Origin: Choristoneura fumiferana
Taxonomy: Eukaryota > Arthropoda > Insecta > Lepidoptera > Tortricidae
Assembly (NCBI RefSeq): GCF_025370935.1
Contig: NC_133495.1
Span: 5,032,907-5,096,906 of the forward strand
Direction of reading: 5' to 3'
Length of the DNA stretch: 64,000 nt
Positions 29,481 to 41,395 of the stretch are shown here, piece after piece. The notes under the pieces were generated by a model that saw only the letters and a program-made list of their open reading frames with translations, did no database searches and was not told the DNA's origin. The translations under genes and the position numbers were made by a program. Every line of letters starts with the position of its first letter. Within the stretch, counting starts at the first letter, position 1.

Positions 29481-30289
29481 GCCAAATTTGGTTTATTTTG
29501 CTCTAAAAATAGATTTTTTCTAATTTTTTGACACGTACGTCTAAAGAGATGATTAATATTTGATATTAACAAGGAACGATTTAATTTTAAGTAATACTTT
29601 AATCAACAAAGCTATCTGTTACTCAAAAGTTTAAAATTAGAGATGAGATTAAACTAAAATGTGTTTTATTCTCAAGTGGAAACTTACAATATCAATTGGT
29701 TCAAGGTGACAGGACTTAAGTTCTTACGGAGTTGGTAAAAATCCTTCGGATTTGTATGAAATCACCTGTAACTGTATTGCGGTCCCTTTCTAAACTAGTG
29801 ATGCTTGTAGCACCAGAGAAAGAGATGGGTATGTTTCAGCGAATCTGTCTTATGCTCTTGGTGCGTATATTTGCTGACTTAACAGGTTTTTCCAGGGGTA
29901 AGCAACTGTTGGTGATAGTCATTCCGTTGTAGTTTTTAATTATTTGTTTATGTAAAGGGATGTGTAACTTGTTATTGTTTTAGTTTTTACGTTTACTGCA
30001 TAAATTATACAGTTAATAAATTAATGCACAGTAGACATTTGGCACCGGATGGTATAAAATAAAAATTAAAAAGTAGTCATTCTTATAAGAGGTAATAAAA
30101 TAAATAAATATATTATGTATGTTAGTGTAACTTTTAATCGTCTTTACCAATAGTATGTGTGATAAGACAGTAAATATTAAGTATGACTATTTATTTTGCT
30201 TTAATAAAATAGTTATTATAAACTACTGTCACTGAGAAACAATAAATTAAATTATTAATAGTATTATCATCAAGGCGCATTGCGTTGTC

Positions 30290-30647
30290 GTATCCACGCA
30301 TTTACGCAAAGGTTGGCGACACCTGCATTCAGCCCAGTCCCCCGTCAATGCGCGTGCGCCGCCAGTCGGTCGTGTCTCGCGCTGCGCCGCGCAACGTTCC
30401 AAATTCAAATTTGAAATTTGAAATTTCGAACTTTTATCGAACACGCTTCCGTGACTTTTTAATTGACCTTTTTAGTGAGTGCAAAGTTGACCGTGAGATT
30501 TTTTCACATTTTCATTGTGTTAAGTTATTGTGACAAGTTGTGGTTAAAGTTCATGAAACCCCTTCACCTCTGTGCATGTAAATGGATATTAATATTTTAT
30601 TAAACTTGGTGATTTTAGATTAATAGTGGATTGTGTGGATAATTTAC
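30290..30647 (+). promoter_or_regulatory. Candidate promoter and 5' UTR
   Basis: A CpG-rich patch (CAATGCGCGTGCGCCGCCAG, TCGTGTCTCGCGCTGCGCCG) precedes an AT-rich stretch with CAAATTTGAAATTTGAAATTTCG. About 200 bp of leader-like sequence then runs to the ATG at 30648, with an in-frame TAG at 30624. The position relative to a signal-peptide exon supports a promoter. The start site is not defined. Confidence 0.4.
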
Positions 30648-30686
30648 ATGGACTTTAAGTGGTTAATTTGCCTTTTTATTGGACAG
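30648..30686 (+). CDS. First coding exon with signal-peptide start; gene unidentified
   Basis: ATG at 30648 opens MDFKWLICLFIGQ, 13 codons, and the exon then meets a good donor, GGACAG|GTGCGT, in phase 0. The sequence has the K-then-hydrophobic pattern of a secretory signal. An in-frame stop 24 nt upstream of the ATG (30624) fixes the start. No downstream partner exon was recognised within the window, so the intron is probably long or the next exon is too short to see. The likely product is a secreted or membrane protein, family unknown. Confidence 0.5.
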
Positions 30687-30699
30687 GTGCGTATTCTTT

Positions 30700-32172
30700 A
30701 ATATGAAACGCTTTTAATTTAAAAATTCGTTGACAAAGCACAATCTAATAACTAATAAAATGGCCGCTTTACTAAACTTATTTCATATTACGTGTCTAAT
30801 TTTTTACCAAAGACAAAGAATCGTAGCTTAATATTAAATGAAAATTCTATACTATTTTTCACTAACCTGATTAGGTACTTAAAGAATGTATAATTAGATA
30901 AGTTAATTATTCCTCATAAGTAAAAAATAGGTTAATTCAGCGACACCAATACCCAATTTTCAATTTCACAATAAACACATCAATACGCTTTATAATTACG
31001 AAATATTATAAGTAGGTACTGGATACATTGCACGTTTTTATTCGATACGGACCCACATTTCATAATATTTTCATATAATGTATCACAATAATTAAGTCTA
31101 CATATGCCCCACGGCTGGGTTTCATTCCATCTGTAATTCGGCAACTTCCAGAGAAGTGCGCTTCTCCATTATTCTAATCTTTTTACGCTTAAATAATAAA
31201 TCTTAAAGATGAAGAAGTTCAATTTAAAATATTATAAACGCACTAATAATAAATAATAATATCTTTCTACGTTAAAGTCCTTAGTATATCGCGTCTAACC
31301 TTTTCACCTCTGTAATTGAATATTCAATATATTCAATAAAAATACGGGTTTCCATCGGTGACGTTACGTGTGAATAAACTTCAGGTTAACTACCTATAAG
31401 TAGGCAAGTGAGTTAAATACGATAAAATAATAATGAAAATACAGGTACAGGGAAAACAGATCAAATAATAAGGTTTCTTGACATCCAGTCAAATTGATAT
31501 TTTGTCAAGACAACGACATTTTCCAAATACATTTTAAAGTATTCTTAATAAATTATAAAAATTCCAAAAACAGTTTCGTCTTGTTTGTTCGTGACATATC
31601 CGGATTTTTTTCTGACAACCTACAAATTATGATATTTGTTTATATATTTGTAAATAATAGGTATGTATGTAAAGAATTGGGAAAGTCTGATACTTGCATA
31701 TCTATCAGTTTCGTGTCATAATTCAAAAAACAATAAAACCAATGTGTACAATAACCATGGTCAAAAGTAGGTAGGTATTTCCTTAGTTATGTATTTGATT
31801 TTTGACATGTTAATATAGTTAAAAAAAAAAACGTTTTTTGACTTATAAGACTTCGCCGTGCTGACTCTCACTCTTAAAGAAAATAAAAATGCCTTCAAAT
31901 TAAACTGTAAAAGTAGAACCTAAACCAACACCAGCTAGGGCTTTTATTCGACAGCTTCTCAGTAATGTAAAGAAACAAAAGTAAAAGCAAAAAAACAAAA
32001 AATAATGCGTCGTGCCCCTCCAGTATCCATTACATGCGGAAAAGGTTCGCCACTCCTGATAAACAAATAATAGACCAAATAGACATAAACAAAAAGTTGT
32101 AGGTTTTATATTTTCAAGGGGTAGAAATTTAAAAAATCGCGGAAAACAGCTAGTAACTTTATATATTAGGTA
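30700..32172. other. AT-rich, intron-like, no gene seen
   Basis: Few repeats and no splice-bounded frames were found. A T-rich/A-rich minus-strand frame at 31900-32175 is low complexity. Confidence 0.4.
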
Positions 32173-32391
32173 CACTAGCCGTTACCCGCGACTCCGTCCG
32201 CGCAGAATTTGTTTATCGCTATCCCGCGGGGACTAAAATTCCAGCTCCAATTCGCAATTTTCCGGGATAAAAACTATCCTTCCCCGAGACTCAAACTATC
32301 TCTATACCGCATTTCATCTAAATCGGTTTAGTGGTTTAGACGTGATAACAAACAAACAAACTTACAAACTTTTGCCTTTATAATATGTGGA
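32173..32391 (-). mobile_element. Helitron-like element
   Basis: ACTAGCCGTTACCCGCGACT, ATCGCTATCCCGCGGGGAC, TTCCGGGATAAAAACTATCC, TTTCATCTAAATCGGTTTAG and CCTTTATAATATG follow the order of the 4553 and 61909 copies. Confidence 0.65.
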
Positions 32392-32799
32392 AAGTGGGAT
32401 AATAAGAGTCCTTAGAAATTGAAATAAAGTGCGCAATTGATGAATGAGAATTTCCAAAAATTAACATTTTGGTCTATATTCACTAAAATGAAATATTTTC
32501 TTTACTTTGACTTAGTAGTCGAGATTTCGGGATTTCACATGTATGTATAGGTACATCTCATGGAAATATCGAGATAATATATTCAAATATGTTGATGTTT
32601 AGGACAGTTATATTATGTAAATAGATATGATTTAATTGTTTTAGTGTTTTCTATTTAATGTTATAAAGTTCCCATTACAAAATTAACAGTTACTAAAAAA
32701 AAGAAATGTGAACTTTGAAAATACCTACCGTAAGTAAGCGTCACTGACGAAAATACGGTCTCTGTATTACAGTTTGTGTATACAGTGTACATACCTACA

Positions 32800-33060
32800 T
32801 ACATACACCCTACTGCTGGGCACTCTGGTCTCCTCTCAGATGTTAAAGGCATTGGGCTGTCTTTCCCGCGTGAACCCAGTGCGAATTGGGAACAAAACCA
32901 TTGAGACTTTTGCAGGTTTCATGAAATGTCTTACTCCTCCGAAAAGCTCATAGTAAATTTAAAATTTAATTTGGCCCGTGAATTCCGAGGAAATCAGTGG
33001 TGTAAGGTTGGAACCTAGGATTTGCTTGCAAGGCCACAGAACTTCAATGGCCTCATGCTA
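32800..33060 (-). mobile_element. tRNA-derived SINE, decayed copy of the 9686 family
   Basis: CTACTGCTGGGCACTCTGGT, CTCCTCTCAGATG, CCCAGTGCGAATTGGGAAC and TTTGCAGGTTTCATGAAATG match 53850-54147. The tRNA head is hard to see after AGGTTGGAACCTAGGA. Confidence 0.6.
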
Positions 33061-33559
33061 CTTACAAATCTAGTGAATAGTAATGTTTTTCCATCGTCTT
33101 TTGTCGGATAAGTTTCAGTCAACTTTAGTAAGCTATTTGAGAGAGCAAGATAAATACAAACTTTTCCTAAAAATACGACGGCGAAACGTTATTCACTACA
33201 TCTGTAGATTATTTTAAAATGGTAGATTTTAATTTGTTTTGTTTTAACATTTAAAGTGGCTGAGATGGCAATCTTAAAAAGATGCAAAAAATCAAGGTGC
33301 ATCTGATAACAATGCAATTAGTCAGGGGTATCCGAATACATTAGTATGAAAAAAAAAACCTAGTTTTTATCCATTTTTTACATTACAGTCTAAAATATAT
33401 TGCTGCATTCAGATAACTAGTTTAAAACAAAATGGCCTCTGAGTTGGAACTGAGAGTTTTGATTCTTAGACTGAGAGTTTTGTTCTGTACCTATATAGCT
33501 AAATAATAGGAAAATTGAAGGAATTACAACGAAAAAAAATTAGATTTATTATTATATTG

Positions 33560-33900
33560 GTATTTGTTAGTAAAATGTAGATAATAACAAATCAGGTTTT
33601 GGTAAAAAAAAAACATTTTTAATACTAACTTTTCTTGCTGACTGTACTTTTTGTTAACTGTACTTGCATTGTCACCCAAACTACATTTGCATACCAAATT
33701 TGAAGTCGATGCCGTTTGCCGTTGAAGAGTTCTATCCTGCGGAGACGAACCTGGCCGGACTACCAGAATGTCACTACGAGTTTATTGAATTGTCACGCTA
33801 TTTACATAAGTATACCAAATTTCAAGTTAATCCAACTACTGGAACTTGGTCGAATTTAACTTGCAAGATTTGATTACAGACCGACAGACAGACAGACAAC
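33560..33900 (+). repeat. Dispersed repeat, paired with 40560-40860
   Basis: TTGCTGACTGTACTTTTTGT, TAACTGTACTTGCATTGTC, GAGTTCTATCCTGCGGAGAC, ATTTACATAAGTATACCAAA and ACTACTGGAACTTGG recur in order at 40560-40860. A shorter third copy lies at 57475-57630. The open frame here (69 codons) is not conserved in the other copy. Confidence 0.65.
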
Positions 33901-34169
33901 GGGACAGGTGAAACTAAATAAAAGCTTGTAAGAAAGGTTCTGCGCCCTTTGATTGACGGAGACATTGCCAAGGCTCCGCAAAATCTTTGTTACTAAGCTA
34001 TTTCTTGTTAAAAGAAATTGCCGTTGCACCTGTAGCTGTATACACGTAGCCTGGCGACTTCTAGGGTTACCTGAGCAATTTGAAAGTTCAGAGGAAAAGC
34101 CTGATTTTCTTCACAAAACGTAAACTCAATTGGGATCTTTAAAAAACGAGCCTGTCAGTCTCTTAAGGG

Positions 34170-34275
34170 ACCTGCACCTGTGATACTCCTCGTGTTGGGG
34201 GAGTCCATGGGAGGCGGCGATTGCTTCCCATCAGGCGACCCGCATGCTCGTTTTCCCCATCTTCCATACATGTAA
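34170..34275 (+). mobile_element. Poly(A)-type retroposon 3' end, short
   Basis: GGGGAGTCCATGGGAGGCGG, CGATTGCTTCCCATCAGGCG and ACCCGCATGCTCGTTTTCCC follow the same order as 52728-52960 and 57200-57320. Confidence 0.5.
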
Positions 34276-34704
34276 AAAAAATCCTTGATCATTTGATTGC
34301 GAAAGGGTGTTTGATTCTTGGGTCACCATGCAACCTTATCATAGTAAGTAATTGTGTTTGGTCCTAACAATGTTTATCGAACGATGTAAAATGTCATTAC
34401 GAGACGGTTCCATGTTGGCTTAGGATACAAATTGGCTGGCCGATCGCGGTTCAGTTTACTCTAGGTACTAGTAGTGATCCTTAAACTTTAGTGTGCGTTA
34501 AGCTACAAGCTACTGCCCATTCGCGTTTCCAAGTACTCGCAAGGCGAGTAGCTCGTATCACCGCGCTTCTTCCGACTATCACTTAACTTGATGTCTGTCG
34601 TATGCGCTCGATTTCACGATTAAGCGTCCTGTGACGGTTATAAGCTATACAACACTACCCAAGACCAAGTCCGAGTCAACGACCTTTGGAATACAGGGTG
34701 ATTC

Positions 34705-34815
34705 GGGAATCGGGAGACACACACACACACACACAAACACACACATAAACATCACGCCTGTAATCCCAAATGGGGAAGGCAGAGCACACGAAACCGCTTC
34801 GGAGCTACTAAGCAA
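34705..34815 (-). mobile_element. SINE-like fragment with (CA)n end
   Basis: An (AC)n run at 34710-34745 is followed by CCCAAATGGGGAAGGCAGAG and CGAAACCGCTTCGGAGC. This is the inverted counterpart of the 3' end at 55750-55846 (GCTCCGAAGCGG, TCTGCCTACCCCATTTGGG, (TG)n). Confidence 0.6.
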
Positions 34816-34845
34816 TCAATAATCAATAATTTTTCAATATAAAAA

Positions 34846-35291
34846 AAACAGCCAAGTGCGAGTCGGACTCGCGCACAAAGGGTACCGTACCATTATCTAT
34901 ACAACATTAGACAGCAAAAAACGACAAAAAAACAAGTTTGCTGTATCGGAGCCCCCCCTTAAATATTTATTTTTAAAGTAATTGTACAACTAAAGATTCT
35001 GTGAATAATTCAAGAGTCTACCTATTGCCGTTATTAATATCAAGCAAAAAACGGCAAAACAATTACGTTTGTTGTATGGGAGCCTCCTTAAATATTTATT
35101 TTGTTCTGTTTTTAGTATTTGTTGTTATAGCGGCCATATAATACATACCTATATAATCTGTGAAAATTTCAAGTGTCTTAACTATACGACTCAAAAGATA
35201 GAGCACCGTGACAGACGGACGGACAGACAGACAGACAGCGGAGTCTCAGTAATAGGGTTCCGCTGGCACCCTTTGGGTACGGAACCCTAAA
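34846..35291. mobile_element. MITE/SINE-like element (GGGTACCGTACC...GGGTACGGAACCC)
   Basis: CAGCCAAGTGCGAGTCGGAC, then AAGGGTACCGTACC at the left and TTTGGGTACGGAACCCT at the right. The interior has two related CCCCCCTTAAATATTTATTT / GCCTCCTTAAATATTTATTT units. Related pieces: 6748, 18341, 37287 and 63799. Confidence 0.55.
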
Positions 35292-35299
35292 AAAGAGTC

Positions 35300-36540
35300 T
35301 AATTCTGAGAATTTTATATATGGAAAATTCTCAGAAATAATTTATCAAACAATGAAATTAAGTGAAGAGCTCAATAGATGTATACATTACTGGTTTATAT
35401 TTCGTTTCTATTACTGGTTGAAATAATGCGAATTAATTCGTTTAGACGTGGGACCTTTTACCAATTTATGTCTCTATGATTTCCTTGACAAAAGTCTGGG
35501 ATGTCAACATGACACTAGTAGCACAAAGGTTCCACCCTGGTACATGACTGTACATATCGCGGTCATACAATTTTTCTTCAATGGCTTAAAGATAGCTTAC
35601 AGTTGGTATAAATTGTAACATACACATCCCACACGCGGATGTTTTTTATAATCGACGTACGTTTACCAAAACATACCCATGTTTTAGTAAGATTGTACTT
35701 TGAGGAAGTACTCGAGTTAAAATTTGCAGGCACTCGGTATTGCCAGCTAGTGTTTTTATAATACTCCTCTTTAAGAATATTGCTTACCTCAAAAGAAAAA
35801 AACGGAACCATAGAATCACCTTGTCGTCTGTCTGTCTATCTAAACCCTTTTTCAACCGACTTCAAAAAAGGAGGTTCTCAATTCGTCTGTATGTTTTTTT
35901 TATGTCAGGAACGCTTATTCTGCTATTCCAGGAAGCGTTAAAAAATTAAACTTTTAAGTCAACAAAATCAAAAGATACTTACAGTCACTAAAAGTGTTTT
36001 CATATAAATTGCCGTAACCGAAAAAGCTATAAGATACTTCCGGTGGTTCCGGTTGTCCTAGAAACTAATCTTTATTTATCTTTCATAAAAATTACAATGT
36101 TAACAAACTCAACTCCTGGACTACCTTAATAAGAGAGACACACATTACCTTGTTAGTTTTTTTGTACTAATTTTTGGTGTGCAATAAAGAATATTTGTAT
36201 TGTATCGTATTGTATCCTGAAGTAGGAATATTCCTATGTTTCTGGTGTAGATATAGATGAACTAAAAAAAAATCTTTGCTCACCCGCGACCTTATGATAA
36301 CTAAGCTTATGCAAGATATGAACCTCCGCAAAGTAACGCCTGATTCAATAAATTAGATGTAGATGCAGCTCCCATAGCACAACCAATGCAAAAAGTCGAA
36401 AACAACTTATTTTTTATGTCTGTCTGTAACTGTAGATTGCCATCTAAAATTACCCACTTTGAGTCAAAAATTACAAAAAAAAACATTTAATCAATCCAAC
36501 CTAATCATCTGCTGAAATAATTCGGATTAGATTTAAAAAC
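35300..36540. other. No gene; fragments of known repeats
   Basis: 35490-35560 repeats part of the 15128 foldback. 36270-36356 is a short copy of the CTCCGCAAAGTAACGCC family. The rest is unassigned. Confidence 0.4.
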
Positions 36541-36645
36541 CTGCAATAATATCTGCCACAGCCGAGCATACAAAAATATCTGACACGTCCTATTGGCTCT
36601 AGAAATAGAGTCGTAAATATCAGATACGAGTATATGCACGCTTTG
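36540..36645. mobile_element. MITE, ACAGTCACCAGC family, copy 4 (partial)
   Basis: CAATAATATCTGCCACAGCC, CAAAAATATCTGACACGTCC and TAGAAATAGAGTCGTAAATA remain. Both outer ends are lost. Confidence 0.6.
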
Positions 36646-37009
36646 ATGGTTGTTGGTTGGTTTGTGACTCTACATGTTCTCTATACCTACATCTACAGTT
36701 ACTGCATTTGCTTATTTAAAAACTTTAAGTGAAGAATGTTAAACCATACACGCGTACGTATGTAAGTTGAATGTTATACATCTGCTGCATGTCTATGCCA
36801 TTAAAAAAAACCGGCACATTTTTTAAACCCACAGAAAAAACCTAATTGGACTTCTATCTAGTTACAAGTTGTGTCGACTTGTCTAGATTCTTATCTTCAC
36901 TATCGACGACTAGTGCTGTGACATGTCGATATAACTGATACTGTCGATGTAGTGAGGTGACGAAAGTCGGGAGTGGCATAGTTCAAATGGCTGGTTGTCC
37001 ATTCCTGCA

Positions 37010-37141
37010 GGGCTACCACGAAACTCGAAATTCGAAGTTCGTCTCGAGCGAGCGGTCCCTATGACACTTATACTATTTAATAGGAGCGCGAGAGGGACGG
37101 TACGATACGAACTTCGAGTTTCGAGTTTCGTAGTAGCCCTG
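37010..37141. mobile_element. Foldback MITE (GGGCTACTACGAAACTCGAA family)
   Basis: GGGCTACCACGAAACTCGAA and ATTCGAAGTTCG at the left pair with CGAACTTCGAGTTTCGAGTT and TCGTAGTAGCCC at the right. The interior is CACTTATACTATTTAATAGG. Confidence 0.75.
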
Positions 37142-37799
37142 CTGAAATTTGACTCGCTTCATCTTAGTATTTTTTTGTTTGATCGACAAAAGATTTTTTT
37201 TTTCACATTTTTCTGATTATCTAACTGTCGGACAAAATAGAATATATTTTTTGTACCTAATATTTTGCTGTTATAATATAAATATGAAAAATCGGCCAAA
37301 AGCGTGTCGGACACGCCCAAGATAGGGTTCCGTAGCCATTACGAAAAAATCAAGTAATATTTTTCTAAGGATTTCGTATTGTATACGGAATTTTCCAAGT
37401 TTAGGTATATTTCTATACCTTAGGCTTGTTACTTACTCTTAACACAATTTAACAGTGTAGATTTTAGAGGGGGGGGGGGGGCTCTATTTTAATGACAATT
37501 TTCACTATAAAGCTGTATATTTCGTAAACGGATCGCTGAATCGGAAAATCGTCTTGACAACCCCCCAATTAATATATTCGAAAATAAATGTAATCGACTA
37601 ATTTAAAATCACAGAACAACTAACTTACCACGATTTTATTAAGTCGGAATAATAGTCCCACCCCACGGCACATTGTTTTTGAAGTATTGGATTTGGACAG
37701 GTTATATTTTTACATTCTACTTTACCTGCTTACCAGATATTTAAATGAAAGTGAAAAAGATTATTTAAGTATTTAAAGGTGAAATTAAACCTCATATTG

Positions 37800-38025
37800 A
37801 TGAATTAGGGTAGGAGGTCCAAGAATGGCTCCCCTAGAAGATGAAGCCTCCTTGCGATGTAGTGGGTTATATACCGTTGATCTGCTGCGTCGCTGGCTGG
37901 GCGGCGAGGAAGCAACGTCCCGAGGGTTTTAGTGGGTATAAACCCCCACATAACCTCATCGCCTCCCCGTGATAATGGGGTATCTGGGGGGATATCACCC
38001 GGGCAAAAAAAAAGGTTAGAGTAGG
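37800..38025 (+). mobile_element. Non-LTR retrotransposon 3' UTR-like fragment
   Basis: GC-rich, stop-rich sequence (GGTCCAAGAATGGCTCCCCT, AAACCCCCACATAACCTCAT, GGGGGGATATCACCCGGGC) runs straight into AAAAAAAAA at about 38005-38013. The form fits a poly(A)-tailed 3' end. The family is not certain. Confidence 0.45.
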
Positions 38026-38055
38026 GCCAACTGAGCAGAACAGGAGTGACGCTAA

Positions 38056-39180
38056 GCAAAAATTCCAGGATTTCCCTAAAATTCCCGTAGGTATTTCAAA
38101 ATCCTCGTAATTTCTTTAGCATTGCATGAAACACATCCGTGCAAAATGTTATATCTTTAATTCTAGCTTTTGAAATTTTGGGATTTTATTCTGATCCAGG
38201 GAGAATATCGGGATTAAAGTAGCCTATGTATTATTCCAGATAATAGCTGTTTACATAAATTTTCATTCAAATCCGTCCAACTGTTATAGTTTGAAGAAGT
38301 AACTAACAAACATACACACGTACGCTCGCACATAGGCACAAACTTTGGCATTTATGGTATTAACTGGTGGGATATGTAATTGACGGATGGTTGTAATTCA
38401 GGCTGTACTTAACGGCACAACTTCCCCCCTCCGTATAATAAGTTTTAAGTATGACTGAGCTAGGGAACTACGATGAAACACCAAGTTTTAGGGTTTACAC
38501 GTGACGAATACTAAATCCCGTCGCATAGCACGCGCTGAGGATGACCTCACTACGAGTACAGTAATAAAATAAAATTTATTAAAAGTAATAATATGATAAT
38601 TTATTGAGCGGTTTTCCTCGTCAGTTTATTACTACGCCATTTTATAATAATTATTATTAATATTATTATACACATGTCATTCGACGCAAAATTAGAGGAT
38701 GTTTTTCTTAACTGATAATGCACTATCAAATGTTGAGTGTCCTGCGTATAATTAAATAACAGGTTTTCCCTAAAGTTAACGAAAATAGTAAACATGGGTA
38801 AATTCATTCAGGAAACAATAAAACATGAATGAAAAACAATTAGCCAAAGTTGAATGAGTATATTATTTATTATTTTCCTTTCCTGTAAAATTTGCATTAT
38901 AATTATATCATTTAAGGTTATGACAGTACCAACGTAATACAATTATTTACCTGTTCCTATTTATTACACATAATTTAATATAATACAACGCATCTCATTA
39001 AACAATTAATTTAATTACTATTAAAACAATATATTATAATAAAATAACAAATAAAGAATACAAAATCCTTACATATAATAAACCAATTGCTCAATTGTGA
39101 GTTCGATTCCAAACATCTTAAAACACTGGCTCTTATTAAAAAATGTCAAAAACTTAAAAAATATTTGTTAGACCATCGAC
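38056..39180. other. AT-rich region, no gene
   Basis: 38060-38365 carries Helitron-like phrases (CAGGGAGAATATCGGGATTA, AAGTAGCCTATGTATTATTC, TTGGCATTTATGGTAT). The remainder is AT-rich. Confidence 0.35.
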
Positions 39181-39194
39181 AATATTTTTTTAAG

Positions 39195-39310
39195 AATTAG
39201 TGGCGCGCTTTTGTGCCGCGGCGCGCAGGCGCGGCGACGCGTCACAGGGCCGCCAACATTGACAGCTGTCAATCAGATAGAACATGGCGGCTTGGCCGGT
39301 TTCAAACTGG
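39195..39310 (+). promoter_or_regulatory. CpG-rich patch with AACATGGCGGC motif
   Basis: GTGGCGCGCTTTTGTGCCGC and GGCGCGCAGGCGCGGCGACG are followed by the palindrome TGACAGCTGTCA and AGAACATGGCGGCTTGG, a YY1-like motif at a possible ATG. A short frame MAAWPVSNW could end at the donor-like CTG|GTATCT, but a repeat (CACTGATGTATTAACTGTAG, inverted at about 41850) starts next to it. Promoter or enhancer; low confidence. Confidence 0.25.
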
Positions 39311-39426
39311 TATCTTCACTGATGTATTAACTGTAGATACACATTGCCAAACAAAATTCCATCAAAGAATGTCCGAACTATTTATTTGTTTGTGTAACAA
39401 ATAAAATCATCACCCACACAAATGAA

Positions 39427-39630
39427 TTAAAAGAATACGTGACGAAATTTGAACCTAGTCTTTACTAAGTTACAGTTGAATTTCGCTAGCGGCCATATTC
39501 CACAATTAATAAAAATATTTACGTGTGCGTAGAAACCCTGATCCCACCACACAAACAAATAGAAAGAATACGTGACGAAATTGAACCTAGTCTTTACTCT
39601 ATTACAGTTGAATTTCGCTAGCGGCAAAAC
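39427..39630. repeat. Tandem duplication, period about 131 bp
   Basis: AAGAATACGTGACGAAATTT, GAACCTAGTCTTTACT, TACAGTTGAATTTCGCTAGC and GGC occur at about 39430-39498 and again at 39561-39625 with very few differences. Confidence 0.75.
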
Positions 39631-40229
39631 CCACAACGCTTGACACTTGACAGCTAACTCCACAATTTCACATACGCATGCTCGAATATGATGTAAGCCT
39701 TATCAGAAAAGGCAGAGGGATTAATTTCACTTGCTACATTGAAGGCGACGTTGCAAGATGCTTGGATGAGTTTGACGTTTCTTAAGACGGACGAATTCAG
39801 GTTGTAGAACAAAGAATGCATTCGGACTTTCAAAGAGGACTTTTGTAATAAAAAGTTTTTGTCAATTAAATTAAAAAAAAAAATAAAAGGTAACTTTTAA
39901 GCTAATTTTCTTTAGTCCAAATGTTTACCGTTTTCGAGATAATCTATATACAGCCGGATTAAGACTATTTGATGCCTTAAGCAATGCACGCCTATGCACC
40001 CCCCCCCCCCTTATCGATATTTTAAATAAGTATTTATTACGACGAAATATTATATTTATGAAATACGATAGAGATTATGGGGAGGCACGAGCGAGCGGAT
40101 TTTCAAACAGCCTTACCTTTTATGTGCTAACATAAAAATAAATGTTGCTGTTTATGGTGCCCCAAGACGTGATGCCCTAAGCAATCGCTTAATTTGCTTA
40201 TGGGCTAATCCGGCACTGTCTATATATAT

Positions 40230-40520
40230 AAAATTAAAATAATAAACTGACTAACTGACTGTTGATATATCAACGCACAGCCCAAAACGCTGCACCTAGA
40301 GACCTACTTTATGCCCCTGGTTACCGAAGTACTCGTCAAGACGACAAACGAGTCCAAACTCGATGTGGTCGTGTCATTTATCACAGAGTTCCTATGGTCA
40401 CCCGCTAGCTTTATCATCAGATCAACTCCATGTTATAATAATATTGCATTGTCATCGGATTTAAGTATACATGCGTGTAAAATTTAAGAAGATATCCACT
40501 TCAAATTTGAGTTTAAAGAT
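40230..40520. repeat. Transposon debris (ACTGACTAACTGACTG region)
   Basis: ACTGACTAACTGACTGTTGA and TATCAACGCACAGCCC followed by ACGCTGCACCTAGAGACCTA are common lepidopteran repeat phrases. A relative lies at 42655-42800 (TGTCTGACAGACAGCCCACA, ACCAGAGACTTAAAATTTGG). Confidence 0.4.
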
Positions 40521-40559
40521 TCCACCCGAGCAATCATAGTTACATTACACTGCAAATAA

Positions 40560-40860
40560 ATATAATGCTTGTAATAAGTTTTTGTTAAAAATTAAATTTT
40601 TAATACAAGCTTTTTGCCGAATGTACTTTTTGTTGACTGTACTTGAATTGTCGTCTAAACTACATATCTGTACCAATTTCAAGTCAGTACTATTAACTAT
40701 TGAGGAGTTCCCTCCTGCAGAGACGATTCTGACAAAACCACCAGTTGTCACTACCAGATTATTGTATTGTCACCAAATTACATAAGTATGCAAATTTCAA
40801 GTCGATCGGACCACTGGAAGTGGGTCAAATTTAGCTTCCAAGATTTGACCAAACAAACAA
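40560..40860 (+). repeat. Dispersed repeat, paired with 33560-33900
   Basis: GCCGAATGTACTTTTTGTTG, ACTGTACTTGAATTGTCG, GAGTTCCCTCCTGCAGAGAC and TTACATAAGTATGCAAATTT match the other copy block by block. Confidence 0.65.
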
Positions 40861-41059
40861 TAAATAAATAAATAAGCAAACAGGGCAAGCTACAGAAAAG
40901 CTTCTAAAAATATCGCCGAAATGTAAACACTTGTGCAAGTATTTCGAATAAAAAACAATTTGAATTCTCATCCTCCTTGGTTCTGGCTGTTTGCTTCTAA
41001 AACCATTGCCAGCGCACGCCGCGCGCAGTTCAAAAAAATTGCAGGCTGTCTGTCAGCAC

Positions 41060-41395
41060 AGTTCATTCGCGGGAAATTCGGCGGACTTCGTATGTTGTGT
41101 AATTAAATAATAAGAAGCTCGACTAGTGTGAATAAATTGTAAACTGTTTTATAAACCTTGTAAACAGTTTAAAATACTTAGTATGATTTTTTTAGTGTAA
41201 AAACAATAGGTAAACATAGTGATTAATGCGGTGTAGATTTGGCGAGCGCTTTATCAAAGTTGGCTTCATTGAGGTTTGTGGTTCATAAATTGCTTTATTA
41301 ATTTTGCACAAAAACGAATAAACCACACAGTCAGACAGTCAGTACATTATATTATCGAAGCTTTATAAAACATAATTAAAATCGCAAACTTCAAG
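41060..41395 (+). other. Candidate non-coding first exon (5' UTR)
   Basis: A CpG-rich start (GCACGCCGCGCGCAGTTC at 41013, ATTCGCGGGAAATTCGGCGG at 41067) leads into leader-like sequence without a long ORF, ending at a good donor, ACTTCAAG|GTAAAT (41395). It lies about 2.5 kb before the exon at 43924 and could be its leader. TCAGCACAGTTCATT resembles an initiator. No direct evidence. Confidence 0.22.

Noticed and set aside
33664..33873. 69-codon frame as a possible small gene
   Set aside because: It lies within a dispersed repeat, and the copy at 40560-40860 does not keep the frame.
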